A DNA stretch of 64,000 nt from Plantibacter auratus (GCF_050587365.1 NZ_JBOBFV010000002.1:558001-622000); one strand, 5' to 3'. Positions 7,964 through 17,157 are shown, counted from the stretch's first letter. Numbers and translations: made by a program. Notes: generated by a model not told the origin, from the letters alone.

Positions 7964-9274
7964 TCACTCGTAGCGGAGCGACTCCACCGGATCGGCCTTG
8001 GCGGCACGGGCGGCGGGCAGGGTGCCGGCGAGGAACGCGATCACCATGACGACCAGGACGATGATCCCGAGCGACACCGGGTCGAACGCGATGAGGTCGA
8101 GGCCCGGCAGGTCGGCGAGGAGCGATCCGGACAGCGCGGCACTGATGCCGGTGCCGGCGAGCGCCGCGATACCGACGCCGATCGCACTGCCGAGGAAGCC
8201 GATGAACGCGGCCTCGAGGCTGAACAACCCGAAGACCTTCCCGCTCCCCATCCCCATGGCCTTCATCAGCCCGATCTCGCGGGTGCGCTCCTGCACGGAC
8301 ATGAGGAGGGTGTTCACGATCCCGAAGCTGGCCGCGAGGAGCGCGATGATCGCGAAGGCGTTGAGGACGAGGACGATCCCGTCGATCACCGTCTTGATGG
8401 TGCCGAGCTGGTCCGCGACGGTCGTGCCGGTGTAGCCCGCGTCGGTGAGTCGGTCCTTCAACGCCGTGACCTGCTCGTCGGTGGCGTCCGCGCTGAACCG
8501 GATGGACGCCTGCGCGTACCGGTCGACTTGGTCGGACGGGACGCCGATGTTCTGCGTCTCGTAGAGGAGGTCGGTGAGCGCGGCGTTCGGCACGATCGAG
8601 GCGCCGGTGGGCGAAGCGAGACTCTCCTCGGCGACTCCGACGACGGTCGCGTCCACGGTGTGCTGCGTGCGCTGCGCATCCGTGATCGCGACCGTGACCG
8701 TCTGCCCGACCGCGTCGGCGTCGCTTCCGAAGCCGAGCGGTTCCACGTAGGACGTGGGGAGCACGAGCTGGAGCGTGTCGGTGTCGTCGTCGGGCTGTGC
8801 ACCGTCCACCAGCGTGACGCTCTGCCCGGAGATGAGCCCACCGACACCGACGACGTACTTCGTGCCGCCGCCCGCCTCGATGTAGTCGGTCGAGATCGAC
8901 TTCACGGCCTGGACGTCGAGGACGCCGTCGATCCTGCCGAGCTCGTCGAGGTCGGTCGGTGTCAGGGCGACGACGGTCGATCCCGGCGCGCCGGCACCGG
9001 TGGCGGCGACCGCGTCCGGGTCGTACTCCTTCGGCCCGCTCGTCGCCGCACCCAACCCGCCTGCGGTCTCGGACGTCTTGGTGACGGTCATCGTGTCGGA
9101 CGCGCCGACGCTCGACACCGTGTCGTCGATGTAGGCGTTGATGCCCGTGCCGAGCCCGTTGGTGAGCGTGAGCGTGAACGCCCCGACGAAGATCGCCAGG
9201 ATGGTCAGGATGGTGCGGGTCTTGGACCGGAACGTGTTCGCGACGGCGGTCCCGATGAGGTCGACGGTTCTCAT
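7964..9274 (-). CDS. MacB/FtsX-type ABC transporter permease
   Basis: This 436-residue protein has an N-terminal membrane segment, a large extracytoplasmic MacB core domain (about residues 45-270) and three C-terminal membrane segments. The FtsX-like part is clear from LLMSVQERTREIGLMKAMG near residues 325-345. Such permeases extrude peptides or drive envelope remodelling with a matching ATPase, which here overlaps it by ATGA. The pair is divergent from a histidine kinase, so the two-component system may control it. Confidence 0.9.
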   Translation of the reverse strand: MRTVDLIGTAVANTFRSKTRTILTILAIFVGAFTLTLTNGLGTGINAYIDDTVSSVGASDTMTVTKTSETAGGLGAATSGPKEYDPDAVAATGAGAPGSTVVALTPTDLDELGRIDGVLDVQAVKSISTDYIEAGGGTKYVVGVGGLISGQSVTLVDGAQPDDDTDTLQLVLPTSYVEPLGFGSDADAVGQTVTVAITDAQRTQHTVDATVVGVAEESLASPTGASIVPNAALTDLLYETQNIGVPSDQVDRYAQASIRFSADATDEQVTALKDRLTDAGYTGTTVADQLGTIKTVIDGIVLVLNAFAIIALLAASFGIVNTLLMSVQERTREIGLMKAMGMGSGKVFGLFSLEAAFIGFLGSAIGVGIAALAGTGISAALSGSLLADLPGLDLIAFDPVSLGIIVLVVMVIAFLAGTLPAARAAKADPVESLRYE

Positions 9275-9978
9275 GCGGCCACCGCCTCGTCCTCGACGAG
9301 CAGTCCGTCGCGGATGAGGATCCGCCGATCGCAGCGTGCCGCCAGCTCCTCGTCGTGCGTGACGACGATGAGGGTGATGCCGCTCTCCCGATTGAGGGAG
9401 AAGAGGATGTCCTCCACGACGGCGCCGGTCGCCGTGTCGAGGTTGCCGGTCGGCTCGTCGGCGAAGATGATCCGCGGGTTGTTGACGAGCGCGCGGGCGA
9501 TCACCGTCCGCTGTTTCTGCCCGCCGGAGAGGTTCACCGCACGGTTCCGCGCCTTGTCCTCGAGCTGGAGCTGCGCGAGTGCGGCGAGCGCCCGGCGACG
9601 CCGGTCACCGCGGCGGACGCCGGCGATCTTCATCGGGAGCAGGACGTTCTCGAGCACCGTCGCGTTGGCGGTGAGGAAGAACTGCTGGAACACGAACCCG
9701 AAGGTCTTGTTCCTGGTCGTGTTGAGGCGGCGACCGCGGAGGGTGCTCGTGTCGACCCCTTCGAGCTCGACGGTGCCGAAACTCGGTGCGTCGAGGAGCG
9801 CGAGCACGTGCATGAGCGTGGACTTGCCGGAGCCGCTCTTCCCGACGATCGCGACGCTCTCGCCGGCGTGGATGTCGAAGCTCACCCCCTTCAGCGCGTC
9901 GAACCGGTTCTGACCGCGACCGTAGGAACGCCGGACGTCCCGGACCGAGATGATCGGCGGCGCTGTGGTGCTCTGCAT
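9271..9978 (-). CDS. MacB/LolD-type ABC transporter ATPase
   Basis: The 235-residue ATPase has Walker A GKSGSGKST, signature LSGGQKQR, Walker B IIFADEPT and the switch histidine in VVTHDEELA. The YGRGQNRFDALKGV start and the family-typical ENVLLPMKIAG Q-loop region place it with MacB/LolD exporters. ATG at 9978 is supported by GGAG about eight bases upstream; a longer reading frame upstream lacks a ribosome site. It is the first gene of a two-gene operon with the permease. Confidence 0.93.
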   Translation of the reverse strand: MQSTTAPPIISVRDVRRSYGRGQNRFDALKGVSFDIHAGESVAIVGKSGSGKSTLMHVLALLDAPSFGTVELEGVDTSTLRGRRLNTTRNKTFGFVFQQFFLTANATVLENVLLPMKIAGVRRGDRRRRALAALAQLQLEDKARNRAVNLSGGQKQRTVIARALVNNPRIIFADEPTGNLDTATGAVVEDILFSLNRESGITLIVVTHDEELAARCDRRILIRDGLLVEDEAVAA

Positions 9979-10144
9979 GGTGTCTCCTCGTCTGGGGCCG
10001 GGTGCTCCGGCTCCACTCCAGACTCGCGGCGTCGCCCGTCCGGCGCGTCCCCCACCGGCGGACACCCGTGTACCGCGTCCGTGGTACCGCGGAATGCCAC
10101 GTGCGGAGGAGTCGCCCGGCGCCGGTTCCCGGCAGACTGGGCCA

Positions 10145-11380
10145 ATGACCTCCGCGACGCAGGATCACCGGGTGCGCGATCCGCGTCGGAGACCTCCGGC
10201 GTGGGTGCACGACGTGGTCGCCGCGGTCCTCATCATCGCCTCGGCGTTCATCCCCTTCCCCAATGCGGAGTTCCGGCCGGGCAGCCCGCTCGTCGTCGCC
10301 CTGGTCGTCGCGCCGGCACTCCTGCTCCCGCTCCGCCGACGTTGGCCCATCCCGGTGCTCGCTGCCGTCATCGCCTGTTACGGTGCGGCGGCGATCACGG
10401 GGACCCTCGCTCCCGGTGTCGTGATCGCGGCCGCGATCGCGATGTTCGGGGTGGCCGTTCGCTCGGCGCGTCGGACGACCCTGATCACGGCCGTCGCGAC
10501 GATGGTCGCCGTCGCCCTCCTCAGCCTGCTGGCATCGATCGGCAGCTTCGATCCGCGGACGGTCCAGTTCGCGGTGATGATCGCGTTCGCCGCCGCAGCC
10601 GGCGACGGGACGCGATCACGCCGCGCGTACATCCTGGCGATCACCGAACGCGCGGAGCGGGCCGAACAGACCCGCGAGGCCGAGGCGAGGCGTCGGGTGA
10701 CTGAGGAGCGTCTCCGGATCGCACGCGACCTCCACGACACCGTCGCGCATCAGATCTCGGTGATCAGCCTGAACGCCGGGGTGGCTTCGAGCTCCCTGGA
10801 GTCGCGGCCGGAGAAGGCGAAGGAGGCGCTCGTCTCGATCCGCCGGGCGTCACGGACGGTGCTCGGCGAGATCGGTGACCTGCTCGAGGTCCTGCGGAGC
10901 GACGGCGGGGACGCTGGCGCAGGCTCCCGTGGAACGCTGCCGCAGCCGGGACTCGACCGACTCGACGCATTGATCGCCGAGTTCACCACCGCAGGCCTCG
11001 ACATCACGACACGGATCGACCCCGACGCACCAGAGCTGTCGACCGCCACGGACATGGTCGCGTACCGCGTCGTCCAGGAGGGGCTGACGAACGCACTGAA
11101 GCACGGTCCGGAGCGTCGTGCACACGTGCTCGTGGAGGGCGGCGACGGAAGGATCGTCGTCAGCGTGAGCAATCCGACGGCCCCCGGCGTCCCGCGTGAG
11201 CAGGCCGACGCGGCGCCGACCACCGGGCACGGACTCCTCGGCATCCGCGAGCGCGTCGCCGCCGTCCGCGGGGCCGTCGACGTCGGCGTGACCCCGGGCG
11301 GCTGGCGGTTGTCCGCGAGCCTCCCGACCGGCGAACCGATGCACGGAGACACGACACACCCCGAGGAGTCCCCCGCATGA
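10145..11380 (+). CDS. Two-component sensor histidine kinase, NarL-partner type
   Basis: The 411-residue kinase has four to five N-terminal membrane helices (about residues 20-160), a short coiled-coil, then a HisKA_3 domain with ARDLHDTVAHQISVIS (the histidine after DL is phosphorylated). A C-terminal HATPase domain follows, with the N box VVQEGLTNALKH and the G box GHGLLGIRERV. The sensor has almost no extracellular loop, as in intramembrane-sensing kinases that watch ABC transporters or the envelope. ATGA overlap couples it to the response regulator. The ABC exporter transcribed away from it is the likely target or sensory partner. Confidence 0.92.
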   Translation: MTSATQDHRVRDPRRRPPAWVHDVVAAVLIIASAFIPFPNAEFRPGSPLVVALVVAPALLLPLRRRWPIPVLAAVIACYGAAAITGTLAPGVVIAAAIAMFGVAVRSARRTTLITAVATMVAVALLSLLASIGSFDPRTVQFAVMIAFAAAAGDGTRSRRAYILAITERAERAEQTREAEARRRVTEERLRIARDLHDTVAHQISVISLNAGVASSSLESRPEKAKEALVSIRRASRTVLGEIGDLLEVLRSDGGDAGAGSRGTLPQPGLDRLDALIAEFTTAGLDITTRIDPDAPELSTATDMVAYRVVQEGLTNALKHGPERRAHVLVEGGDGRIVVSVSNPTAPGVPREQADAAPTTGHGLLGIRERVAAVRGAVDVGVTPGGWRLSASLPTGEPMHGDTTHPEESPA

Positions 11381-12054
11381 CCACCGTGCTCGTCGTCGAC
11401 GACCAGTCGCTCATCCGCCAGGCGGTCGCCGACATCCTCTCCTCCGAGGCCGACCTCGAGGTCGTGGGCGAAGCCGTGGACGGCGCGCAGGCGGTGTCAC
11501 TCGCGCGCGAGTTGCGACCGGACGTCGTGCTCATGGACATCCGCATGCCCGTGCTGGACGGCATCGGTGCGACCTCGGCGATCTGCGCCGACCCCGAGCT
11601 CGCGGACACCCGGGTCCTCATCCTCACCACGTTCGAGGAGGACGAGAACCTCATCGCGACCCTGCGCGCCGGCGCGAGCGGGTTCATCGGCAAGGGCTCG
11701 GAGCCCGAGGAGATCGTCCGCGCCGTGCGCGCGGTGCACGCCGGAGACGCACTCCTGTCCCCCGCGGCGACCCGGAGTCTCATCACCAGGTACGTCGTCG
11801 CTGCGGACGAACCGACGAGCCCGCGCCAGGTCCCCACCGAGCTGGCGCTCCTCACCGAGCGGGAGCTGGAAGTGTTGCTCCTCGTGGCCCGCGGACGCTC
11901 CAACCAGCAGATCGCCGACGACCTCGTCATCTCACCGCACACCTCGAAGACCCATGTGAACCGCATCATGACGAAGGTCGCCGCCCACGACCGCGCCCAG
12001 CTCGTCATCCTCGCGTACGAGAGCGGCCTGCTGCGGCCGGGCGCGGACGACTGA
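11377..12054 (+). CDS. LuxR/NarL-family response regulator
   Basis: The 225-residue regulator has a receiver domain with the acidic pair at Asp8/Asp9 (VVDDQSL), phosphoacceptor Asp54 (VLMDIRMP), Thr in LILTTFEED and the conserved Lys in GKGSEP. A LuxR helix-turn-helix follows at about residues 155-215 (LTERELEVLLLVARG, SNQQIADDL). It is coupled by ATGA to the kinase and should be its phosphorylated output. Confidence 0.95.
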   Translation: MTTVLVVDDQSLIRQAVADILSSEADLEVVGEAVDGAQAVSLARELRPDVVLMDIRMPVLDGIGATSAICADPELADTRVLILTTFEEDENLIATLRAGASGFIGKGSEPEEIVRAVRAVHAGDALLSPAATRSLITRYVVAADEPTSPRQVPTELALLTERELEVLLLVARGRSNQQIADDLVISPHTSKTHVNRIMTKVAAHDRAQLVILAYESGLLRPGADD

Positions 12055-12118
12055 ACCGGTACTGTCGTCGTGTCCACGTCGCCGCTCGGCACCGGGACCC
12101 AGCAGACGAGGAAGCACG

Positions 12119-13561
12119 ATGGCCGGATCCCCCACAGCCCGACAGTCGGCGAGCACGCTGCCGGCCCTCACGCCCGGGCCGCACCGCCGCCACCTCGGCC
12201 TGATCTCCATCGTCGCCTGTTTCGGCGGCCTGCTCTTCGGGTACGACACCGGCGTCATCAACGGCGCACTGCGACCGATGACCGCGGAGCTCGGCCTCAC
12301 CCCGCTCACCGAGGGTGTCGTGACGAGTTCACTCGTCTTCGCGGCCGCCGTCGGTGCGCTGCTCGGCGGGCGGGTGTCGGACGCCTGGGGCCGACGTCGG
12401 AGCATCATCGTGCTGGCCGTCCTCTTCTTCGTCGGCACGCTGGTCGTCGTCTGCTCACCGAACGTCGAGCTCCTCGTCGCCGGTCGCATCCTTCTCGGTC
12501 TCGCCGTCGGCGGTGCCTCCGCCGTCGTCCCTGTCTACCTGGCGGAGCTCGCTCCGTATGAGATCCGCGGGTCGATCACCGGCCGGAACGAGGTCGCGAT
12601 CGTCCTCGGACAGTTGTCGGCGTTCGTGATCAACGCGGTCATCGGCACCGTGTTCAGCGAGCACACGAGCGTCTGGCGCATCATGTTCGCCGTCTGCGCC
12701 CTCCCGGCGGTCGCGCTGTTCGTCGGCATGCTGCGGATGCCCGAGTCACCGCGGTGGCTCGTCGACCACGGTCGCCGCGAGGACGCCCTGGACGTCCTGC
12801 GGACCGTCCGCTCCGACGACCGCGCCGTCGCCGAACTCGCGGAGGTGGAGGCGTCCATCACCGCGCAGCGCGACCAACACCGGATCGGGCTCGGGGCCGT
12901 CCTCCGCAACCCGTGGCTCGTGCGCATCCTGCTCGTCGGTGTCGGCGTCGGGATCGCCCAGCAGCTCACGGGGATCAACTCGATCATGTATTACGGGCAG
13001 ACCGTGCTCGTGGAGTCGGGCTTCGACGAGAGCGCCGCGCTCATCGCCAACATCGCGCCCGGGATCATCGCCGTCGTCGGGGGCTTCATCGCCCTCACCT
13101 ACATGGACCGACTCGACCGACGGAAGACGTTCGTCATCGGCTTCTCGCTCACGACCGCGTGCCATCTGCTCATCGGCTTCTCCTCGACGGTGCTCGAGCC
13201 GGGCGACCCGATGCGTCCCTGGGTCATCCTGGTCCTCGTGGTCGTGTTCGTCGGCTCCATGCAGACGTTCCTCAACGTGGCGGTCTGGGTGTACCTCGCC
13301 GAGGTCTTCCCGCTCCAGATGCGCGGCCTCGGGATGGGCGTCTCGATCTTCATGCTCTGGGTCGCCAACGGGTTCCTGGCGCTGTACTTCCCGTCGCTCG
13401 TCGACGGCCTCGGCATCACCGGGACCTTCTTCCTGTTCGCGGGTGTCGGCGCACTCGCGCTCCTCTTCGTCGCCACCCAGGTACCCGAGACGCGTGGGCG
13501 GAGCCTCGAGGCGCTCGGCGAGGACGTGTCGACCGGCGCGATCTTCACCCGGAAGCGGTGA
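12119..13561 (+). CDS. Sugar:proton symporter, MFS sugar-porter family
   Basis: The 480-residue protein has twelve predicted membrane helices and the sugar-porter signatures: FGYDTGVINGAL in helix 1, GGRVSDAWGRRRS between helices 2 and 3, PESPRWLVDHGR after helix 6, QQLTGINSIMYYG in helix 7 and a PETRGRSLE C-terminal motif. The QQLTGIN motif points to hexoses, pentoses or inositol; the exact sugar is not determined. It stands alone, and its 3' end is only seven bases from the convergent mntP. Confidence 0.92.
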   Translation: MAGSPTARQSASTLPALTPGPHRRHLGLISIVACFGGLLFGYDTGVINGALRPMTAELGLTPLTEGVVTSSLVFAAAVGALLGGRVSDAWGRRRSIIVLAVLFFVGTLVVVCSPNVELLVAGRILLGLAVGGASAVVPVYLAELAPYEIRGSITGRNEVAIVLGQLSAFVINAVIGTVFSEHTSVWRIMFAVCALPAVALFVGMLRMPESPRWLVDHGRREDALDVLRTVRSDDRAVAELAEVEASITAQRDQHRIGLGAVLRNPWLVRILLVGVGVGIAQQLTGINSIMYYGQTVLVESGFDESAALIANIAPGIIAVVGGFIALTYMDRLDRRKTFVIGFSLTTACHLLIGFSSTVLEPGDPMRPWVILVLVVVFVGSMQTFLNVAVWVYLAEVFPLQMRGLGMGVSIFMLWVANGFLALYFPSLVDGLGITGTFFLFAGVGALALLFVATQVPETRGRSLEALGEDVSTGAIFTRKR

Positions 13562-13568
13562 CCTCCGA

Positions 13569-14132
13569 CTAGCCGGTGAGGTGGTCGATGAGGATCTTGA
13601 CACCGATGAGGATCAGGATGACTCCACCGGCGATCTCCGCCGGCTTGCCGAAGCGCTGACCGACGCGACGGCCGATGAAGACGCCCAGGAAGGCGAGCAC
13701 GAACGTCGTCAGTCCGATGAGGACGACAGCTTCGAGGATCGAACCGGGCAGGAACGCGAGCGTGATGCCGATGGCGAGCGCGTCGATGCTCGTGGCGAGC
13801 GCGAGGATGAGGAGTCGCCGGACGTCGATGCGGTCGGAGTCGACCTCGGTGTCCTCGTGGCTCGAGAACGCCTCCCAGAGCATCTTGCCGCCCACGAGGG
13901 CGAGCAGGCCGAAGGCGACCCAGTGGTCGACCTCCGTGATGTACCGCGCGAACTGCGTGCCGAGGAACCAGCCGATGAGCGGCATGACCGCTTGGAAGAG
14001 TCCGAAGGTCGCGGCGATCACGAGCGCGTGACGCACGTTGAACCGCCGCATGTGCAGACCCTTGGTGAGGGCGACGGCGAAGGCGTCGGCGGAGACGCCG
14101 AGCGCGATGAGGAGCAGCGGCCAGAACGTCAT
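13569..14132 (-). CDS. mntP: Manganese efflux pump MntP
   Basis: This 187-residue membrane protein has the MntP layout of six helices in two related halves. Each half carries the conserved acidic motif: GVSADAFAVALTKG near residue 15 and ATSIDALAIGI near residue 115. MntP exports excess Mn(II) across the membrane. The leader upstream contains a conserved-looking element that may sense metal. It is divergent from an ArsR-CDF metal efflux pair, so this is a small metal-export neighbourhood. Confidence 0.92.
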   Translation of the reverse strand: MTFWPLLLIALGVSADAFAVALTKGLHMRRFNVRHALVIAATFGLFQAVMPLIGWFLGTQFARYITEVDHWVAFGLLALVGGKMLWEAFSSHEDTEVDSDRIDVRRLLILALATSIDALAIGITLAFLPGSILEAVVLIGLTTFVLAFLGVFIGRRVGQRFGKPAEIAGGVILILIGVKILIDHLTG

Positions 14133-14159
14133 GTCGCGAGGTCTTCCTGTGATGCGTCC

Positions 14160-14275
14160 TGGACGCGGAGATGCGTTCGGGCGCCATGCCGCGAGGACCC
14201 GTCAACGTTGCCAGCGCCGTGCGGCGGCAGCAAGCCGAGACGCCCGATTGCCAGCGTTTCGCCTCACCTAACGCG
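14160..14275 (-). promoter_or_regulatory. Candidate metal-responsive 5' leader of mntP
   Basis: The strand that encodes mntP carries CGTTAGGTGAGGCGAAACG at its start, followed by several paired segments (TGCTGCCGCC / GGCGCTGGCA). The CGTTAGGTGAGGC string equals the opening of M-box (ykoK) magnesium riboswitches, and TTAGGTGAGG also resembles half of a DtxR-family operator. The yybP-ykoY pattern usual for mntP is not seen. The leader is about 140 bases long, enough for a structured RNA. Confidence 0.4.
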
Positions 14276-14332
14276 GCTGTTCGGGCGACCGCGAGACTTG
14301 CTCGATACAGCGTTTCGTGTACTGTCGTTCGC

Positions 14333-14680
14333 GTGACCGACACCATGACACCGACCGCGACCCTGACGCACACCGCCGCGCTCGCGAGGCTGGGGCACGC
14401 CCTGTCGGACGAGACCCGGGCCCGGATCCTCCTGACCCTGCGCGAGGCACCGGCCTTCCCCTCCGATCTCGCGGACGCACTCGGCGTCTCCCGACAGGTC
14501 ATGTCGAACCAGCTCGCCTGTCTCCGCGGCTGCGGCCTCGTCGAAGGCGTCAAGGAAGGACGCAACACCTGGTACCGCCTGGCGGACAGCCACCTGGCGC
14601 CGGCGCTCGACGACCTCCTCCGGCTCGTCCTGATCGTCGATCCCGCCTGCTGCTCGGGTGAGAGCTGCACCTGCGTATGA
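14333..14680 (+). CDS. ArsR/SmtB-family metal-sensing repressor (CmtR/CadC-like)
   Basis: The 115-residue regulator has a winged helix (about residues 12-85; DLADALGVSRQVMSNQLACLRGCGL is the recognition region) and a cysteine-rich end ACCSGESCTCV. Cysteines in the recognition helix region and C-terminal tail are typical of Cd/Pb sensors of the CmtR type. It would release DNA on binding metal. The start is a GTG at 14333; an imperfect palindrome around GATACAG and CTGTC just upstream is a possible operator. It overlaps the CDF transporter gene by ATGA, so it regulates its own efflux pump. Confidence 0.88.
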   Translation: MTDTMTPTATLTHTAALARLGHALSDETRARILLTLREAPAFPSDLADALGVSRQVMSNQLACLRGCGLVEGVKEGRNTWYRLADSHLAPALDDLLRLVLIVDPACCSGESCTCV

Positions 14681-15369
14681 GCGACGTCGGCCTGCCGAGC
14701 CCCCGGCTCCGCGCCCAGCTGAGCCCCGCCAGACGCACGACGCTGCAGCGCCGGATCCGCTGGATCGTCGCGGCGACCATCGCCTACAACGTCGTCGAGG
14801 CCGTCATCGCCCTGTCGGCCGGGACCGTCGCCTCATCGGCAGCCCTCGTCGGCTTCGGTCTCGACTCGATCGTCGAGGTCCTGTCCGCCGCCGCGGTCGC
14901 CTGGCAGTTCTCGAGCCCCGATCCCCATCGTCGGGAACGGATCGCCCTCCGGGTGATCGCCCTGTCGTTCTTCGGCCTCGCCGCGTTCGTGAGCGTCGAC
15001 GCCGCCCGCTCGCTGCTCGGGTTCGCCGAAGTCCAGCACTCGACCGTCGGCATCGTCCTCGCGGCGGTCAGCGTCGTGATCATGCCGGCGTTCTCGCTGT
15101 TCGAGCGCCGGACCGGCAAGGAACTCGGCTCCGCCTCCGCCGTCGCCGACTCGAAGCAGACGCTCATCTGCTTCTACCTGTCGGCCGCGGTCCTCATCGG
15201 GCTGGTCCTCAACAGCACCCTCGGCTGGGCCTGGGCGGACGGCGTCGCCGCCCTCGTCATCGCCGGCTTCGCGGTCCGTGAGGGCGTCGAAGCCTGGCGT
15301 GGAGACGCGTGCAAGCGGCCGGTCTCATCGCTCACCTCGGAGAACACGGACACCTGCGACTGCTGCTGA
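14677..15369 (+). CDS. Cation diffusion facilitator family metal transporter
   Basis: The 230-residue protein has six predicted helices and the CDF pattern: GFGLDSIVEVLSAAA in helix 2 and ADSKQTLICFYLS with WAWADGVAALVIA in helices 5 and 6, where the Asp residues bind metal. The usual cytoplasmic C-terminal domain is absent; a short tail ends TCDCC, echoing the CTC end of the upstream ArsR sensor. It probably exports Cd, Zn or Pb out of the cytoplasm, driven by protons. It is translationally coupled to that sensor. Confidence 0.87.
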   Translation: MSDVGLPSPRLRAQLSPARRTTLQRRIRWIVAATIAYNVVEAVIALSAGTVASSAALVGFGLDSIVEVLSAAAVAWQFSSPDPHRRERIALRVIALSFFGLAAFVSVDAARSLLGFAEVQHSTVGIVLAAVSVVIMPAFSLFERRTGKELGSASAVADSKQTLICFYLSAAVLIGLVLNSTLGWAWADGVAALVIAGFAVREGVEAWRGDACKRPVSSLTSENTDTCDCC

Positions 15370-15409
15370 GCACGCGCACCTTCCCACACGGCCGGGATAC
15401 GCTGCTGGC

Positions 15410-16165
15410 ATGCCTGCCGCCGACGACGCACCCGACGCTCCCGACATCGAAGCCCTCCTCGCCGCAGCCGCGAACGACCGCTCGAACGCCCCCGCGTTCC
15501 TGACGGCGCTCCTCGAGAGCACCGTGATCGTGGCAGGGACCGTGACCGACGACGGCATGGCGACCCTGGCTGACCTCCTCGACTCGGACGGCAGCTCGGT
15601 GCAGCCGTTCTACACCTCGAAGGCGCGCTTCCAGGAGACACTCCAGGTCGTCCCGTCGTTCGAACAGCACCTCCTCGCCCTCCCTTGCCGCGTCCTGTGG
15701 CAGATGACCCGAGGCGCGAGGCTGGTCCTGAACCCGCATTCCACGCACGGCAAGGAGTTCCTCCCCGGCGAAGTCGCCCAGCTGCTCGACGGCGAGGCGG
15801 TGCTCACACCACGCGTGGTCGAGCGCGAGACCGAGGTCATGGTGGGACAGCCGGCTCGCATCCCACCAGGGATGACCGAGACCCTGACCGCGGTCCTCGC
15901 CGAGTACGGCGAGGTCGACGAAGCGGTGCTGGGCTGGAAGGTCACCCCGCAGGAGGGCGGCACGTTCGACGAGTGCTACCTCCTCGTCATCGTCGGCGCC
16001 CCGACCGCCCGTGAGACGATCAGCGGTCCGCTCGCACGAGCCCTCGCGACATACTCGGCAAGCGTGCCGATCGACGTCATGTACGTGGCGCCTGGCGCGA
16101 AGCATCTCCTGACCAGTGTCCCGCCGTTCCATCGCCGCAAGCGAGGGTTGTTCCGGCGACGATGA
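15410..16165 (+). CDS. SseB-family protein
   Basis: The 251-residue protein has the two-part SseB layout: an N-terminal domain with FYTSKARFQE and a C-terminal domain with PIDVMYVAPG. In the N-terminal domain NPHSTHGKEFLPGEVAQLL is typical of SseB. SseB was named for enhanced serine sensitivity when overproduced; its biochemical role is unsettled. ATG at 15410 is used because upstream in-frame sequence is the end of the CDF gene region. It overlaps the following lipoprotein gene by ATGA. Confidence 0.8.
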   Translation: MPAADDAPDAPDIEALLAAAANDRSNAPAFLTALLESTVIVAGTVTDDGMATLADLLDSDGSSVQPFYTSKARFQETLQVVPSFEQHLLALPCRVLWQMTRGARLVLNPHSTHGKEFLPGEVAQLLDGEAVLTPRVVERETEVMVGQPARIPPGMTETLTAVLAEYGEVDEAVLGWKVTPQEGGTFDECYLLVIVGAPTARETISGPLARALATYSASVPIDVMYVAPGAKHLLTSVPPFHRRKRGLFRRR

Positions 16166-17145
16166 GCAGTGGGCTGAGTCGAACGGTGCCCACGATCGCA
16201 CGTGGCGCACGCGTCCTCACGATCGCCGCGCTGCTGGGCGTCCTTGCGGCGTGTAGCGCGCCGCCGTCGGGGGTGCCCACCGGGACTCCGACCGGATCCC
16301 CACCGAATGCATCGGCGGCGCTCCCACCCGCGCCGACGTCCACCTTCCCGGGGCTCGCCTGCGACGCGCTCGTCCCCGACGCGGAGGTCGCATCCTTCCT
16401 GGGCGCCGCAGCCGCGCCGCAACCGCTCACCGTCGACGACGCCCCGGTCCTGCAGGACGGCGGGACCGTCTGCGCCTGGGCCGACGAAGCGGCCGGCACC
16501 TCATTTACCGTCCGACTCGTCGGAGAGGGTGTCGACCACTGGGCAACCTTCAACCACTGGTACGAGCACACCGACTGGCGTGACAGCGTCGGCGAGATCA
16601 ACGGGACGATGTGCTCGGACGGCGCCTGCTCCGTCCACGCCCTCGACGGCGAGCGGTTCATCGAGGTCGATGCGGCGGGGGTCGACGACCCGGCTGGGAC
16701 GCGCACGGAGGAACTGGCTCGCGCAGCGCTCGCGGCAGCCCCGGTTCCGGCGCCCGCCGCACCCCCGTCGTCGGCGCCCACCTCGCGCTCCTGCGCCACG
16801 GCGCTGCCGGTGGACATCGCTGCAGCACACCTCGGCACAGCCGCCACCGGCGCGAGCTACGTGAGCACCGCGACACCGAGCTACCACCTCGTGCAGGACT
16901 CGCTCCAGCGGCTCGGCGGACTCGACTGCCGGCTGCTGTCCGCGGACTCCCGCGAGCTCGTCCGGTTCACGGCGCTCCCCGGAGGCGCGTGGGTGCTTCG
17001 CGAGGACAGTCCGGTCGGCGCCGTGGATGCGGCCGGGAGCGAGCACTCGGCGCACGCTCGTCGTGGCGACGACTGGGTGCGTCTGCAGGCCCCCGGGGCG
17101 AGCGAGGAGACGACTCGGGCCCTGTTGGCCGAGCTGCTCGGCTGA
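16162..17145 (+). CDS. Putative two-domain lipoprotein of unknown function
   Basis: The 327-residue protein has a signal segment with lipobox LAAC (about residues 28-31), then a Ser/Pro/Thr-rich linker. Two similar-sized globular halves follow, each with cysteines in comparable places (LACDALVPDAEV and CATALPVDIAAAH; VCAWADEA and LDCRLLSAD), separated by an Ala/Pro linker at about residues 190-215. The internal similarity suggests a duplicated extracytoplasmic domain. Coupling to the sseB gene by ATGA is clear, but no function follows from it. Confidence 0.7.
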   Translation: MSSGLSRTVPTIARGARVLTIAALLGVLAACSAPPSGVPTGTPTGSPPNASAALPPAPTSTFPGLACDALVPDAEVASFLGAAAAPQPLTVDDAPVLQDGGTVCAWADEAAGTSFTVRLVGEGVDHWATFNHWYEHTDWRDSVGEINGTMCSDGACSVHALDGERFIEVDAAGVDDPAGTRTEELARAALAAAPVPAPAAPPSSAPTSRSCATALPVDIAAAHLGTAATGASYVSTATPSYHLVQDSLQRLGGLDCRLLSADSRELVRFTALPGGAWVLREDSPVGAVDAAGSEHSAHARRGDDWVRLQAPGASEETTRALLAELLG

Positions 17146-17157
17146 GCTCGACGTGCG

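Noticed and set aside
7904..9913. Long open frame on the plus strand opposite the MacB-type permease and ATPase
   Set aside because: It is rich in Arg/Asp/Gly with no domain and lies opposite two genes with clear motifs; it is a high-GC shadow.
14133..14280. Standard yybP-ykoY manganese riboswitch before mntP
   Set aside because: The conserved blocks of that RNA are not present; another element is.
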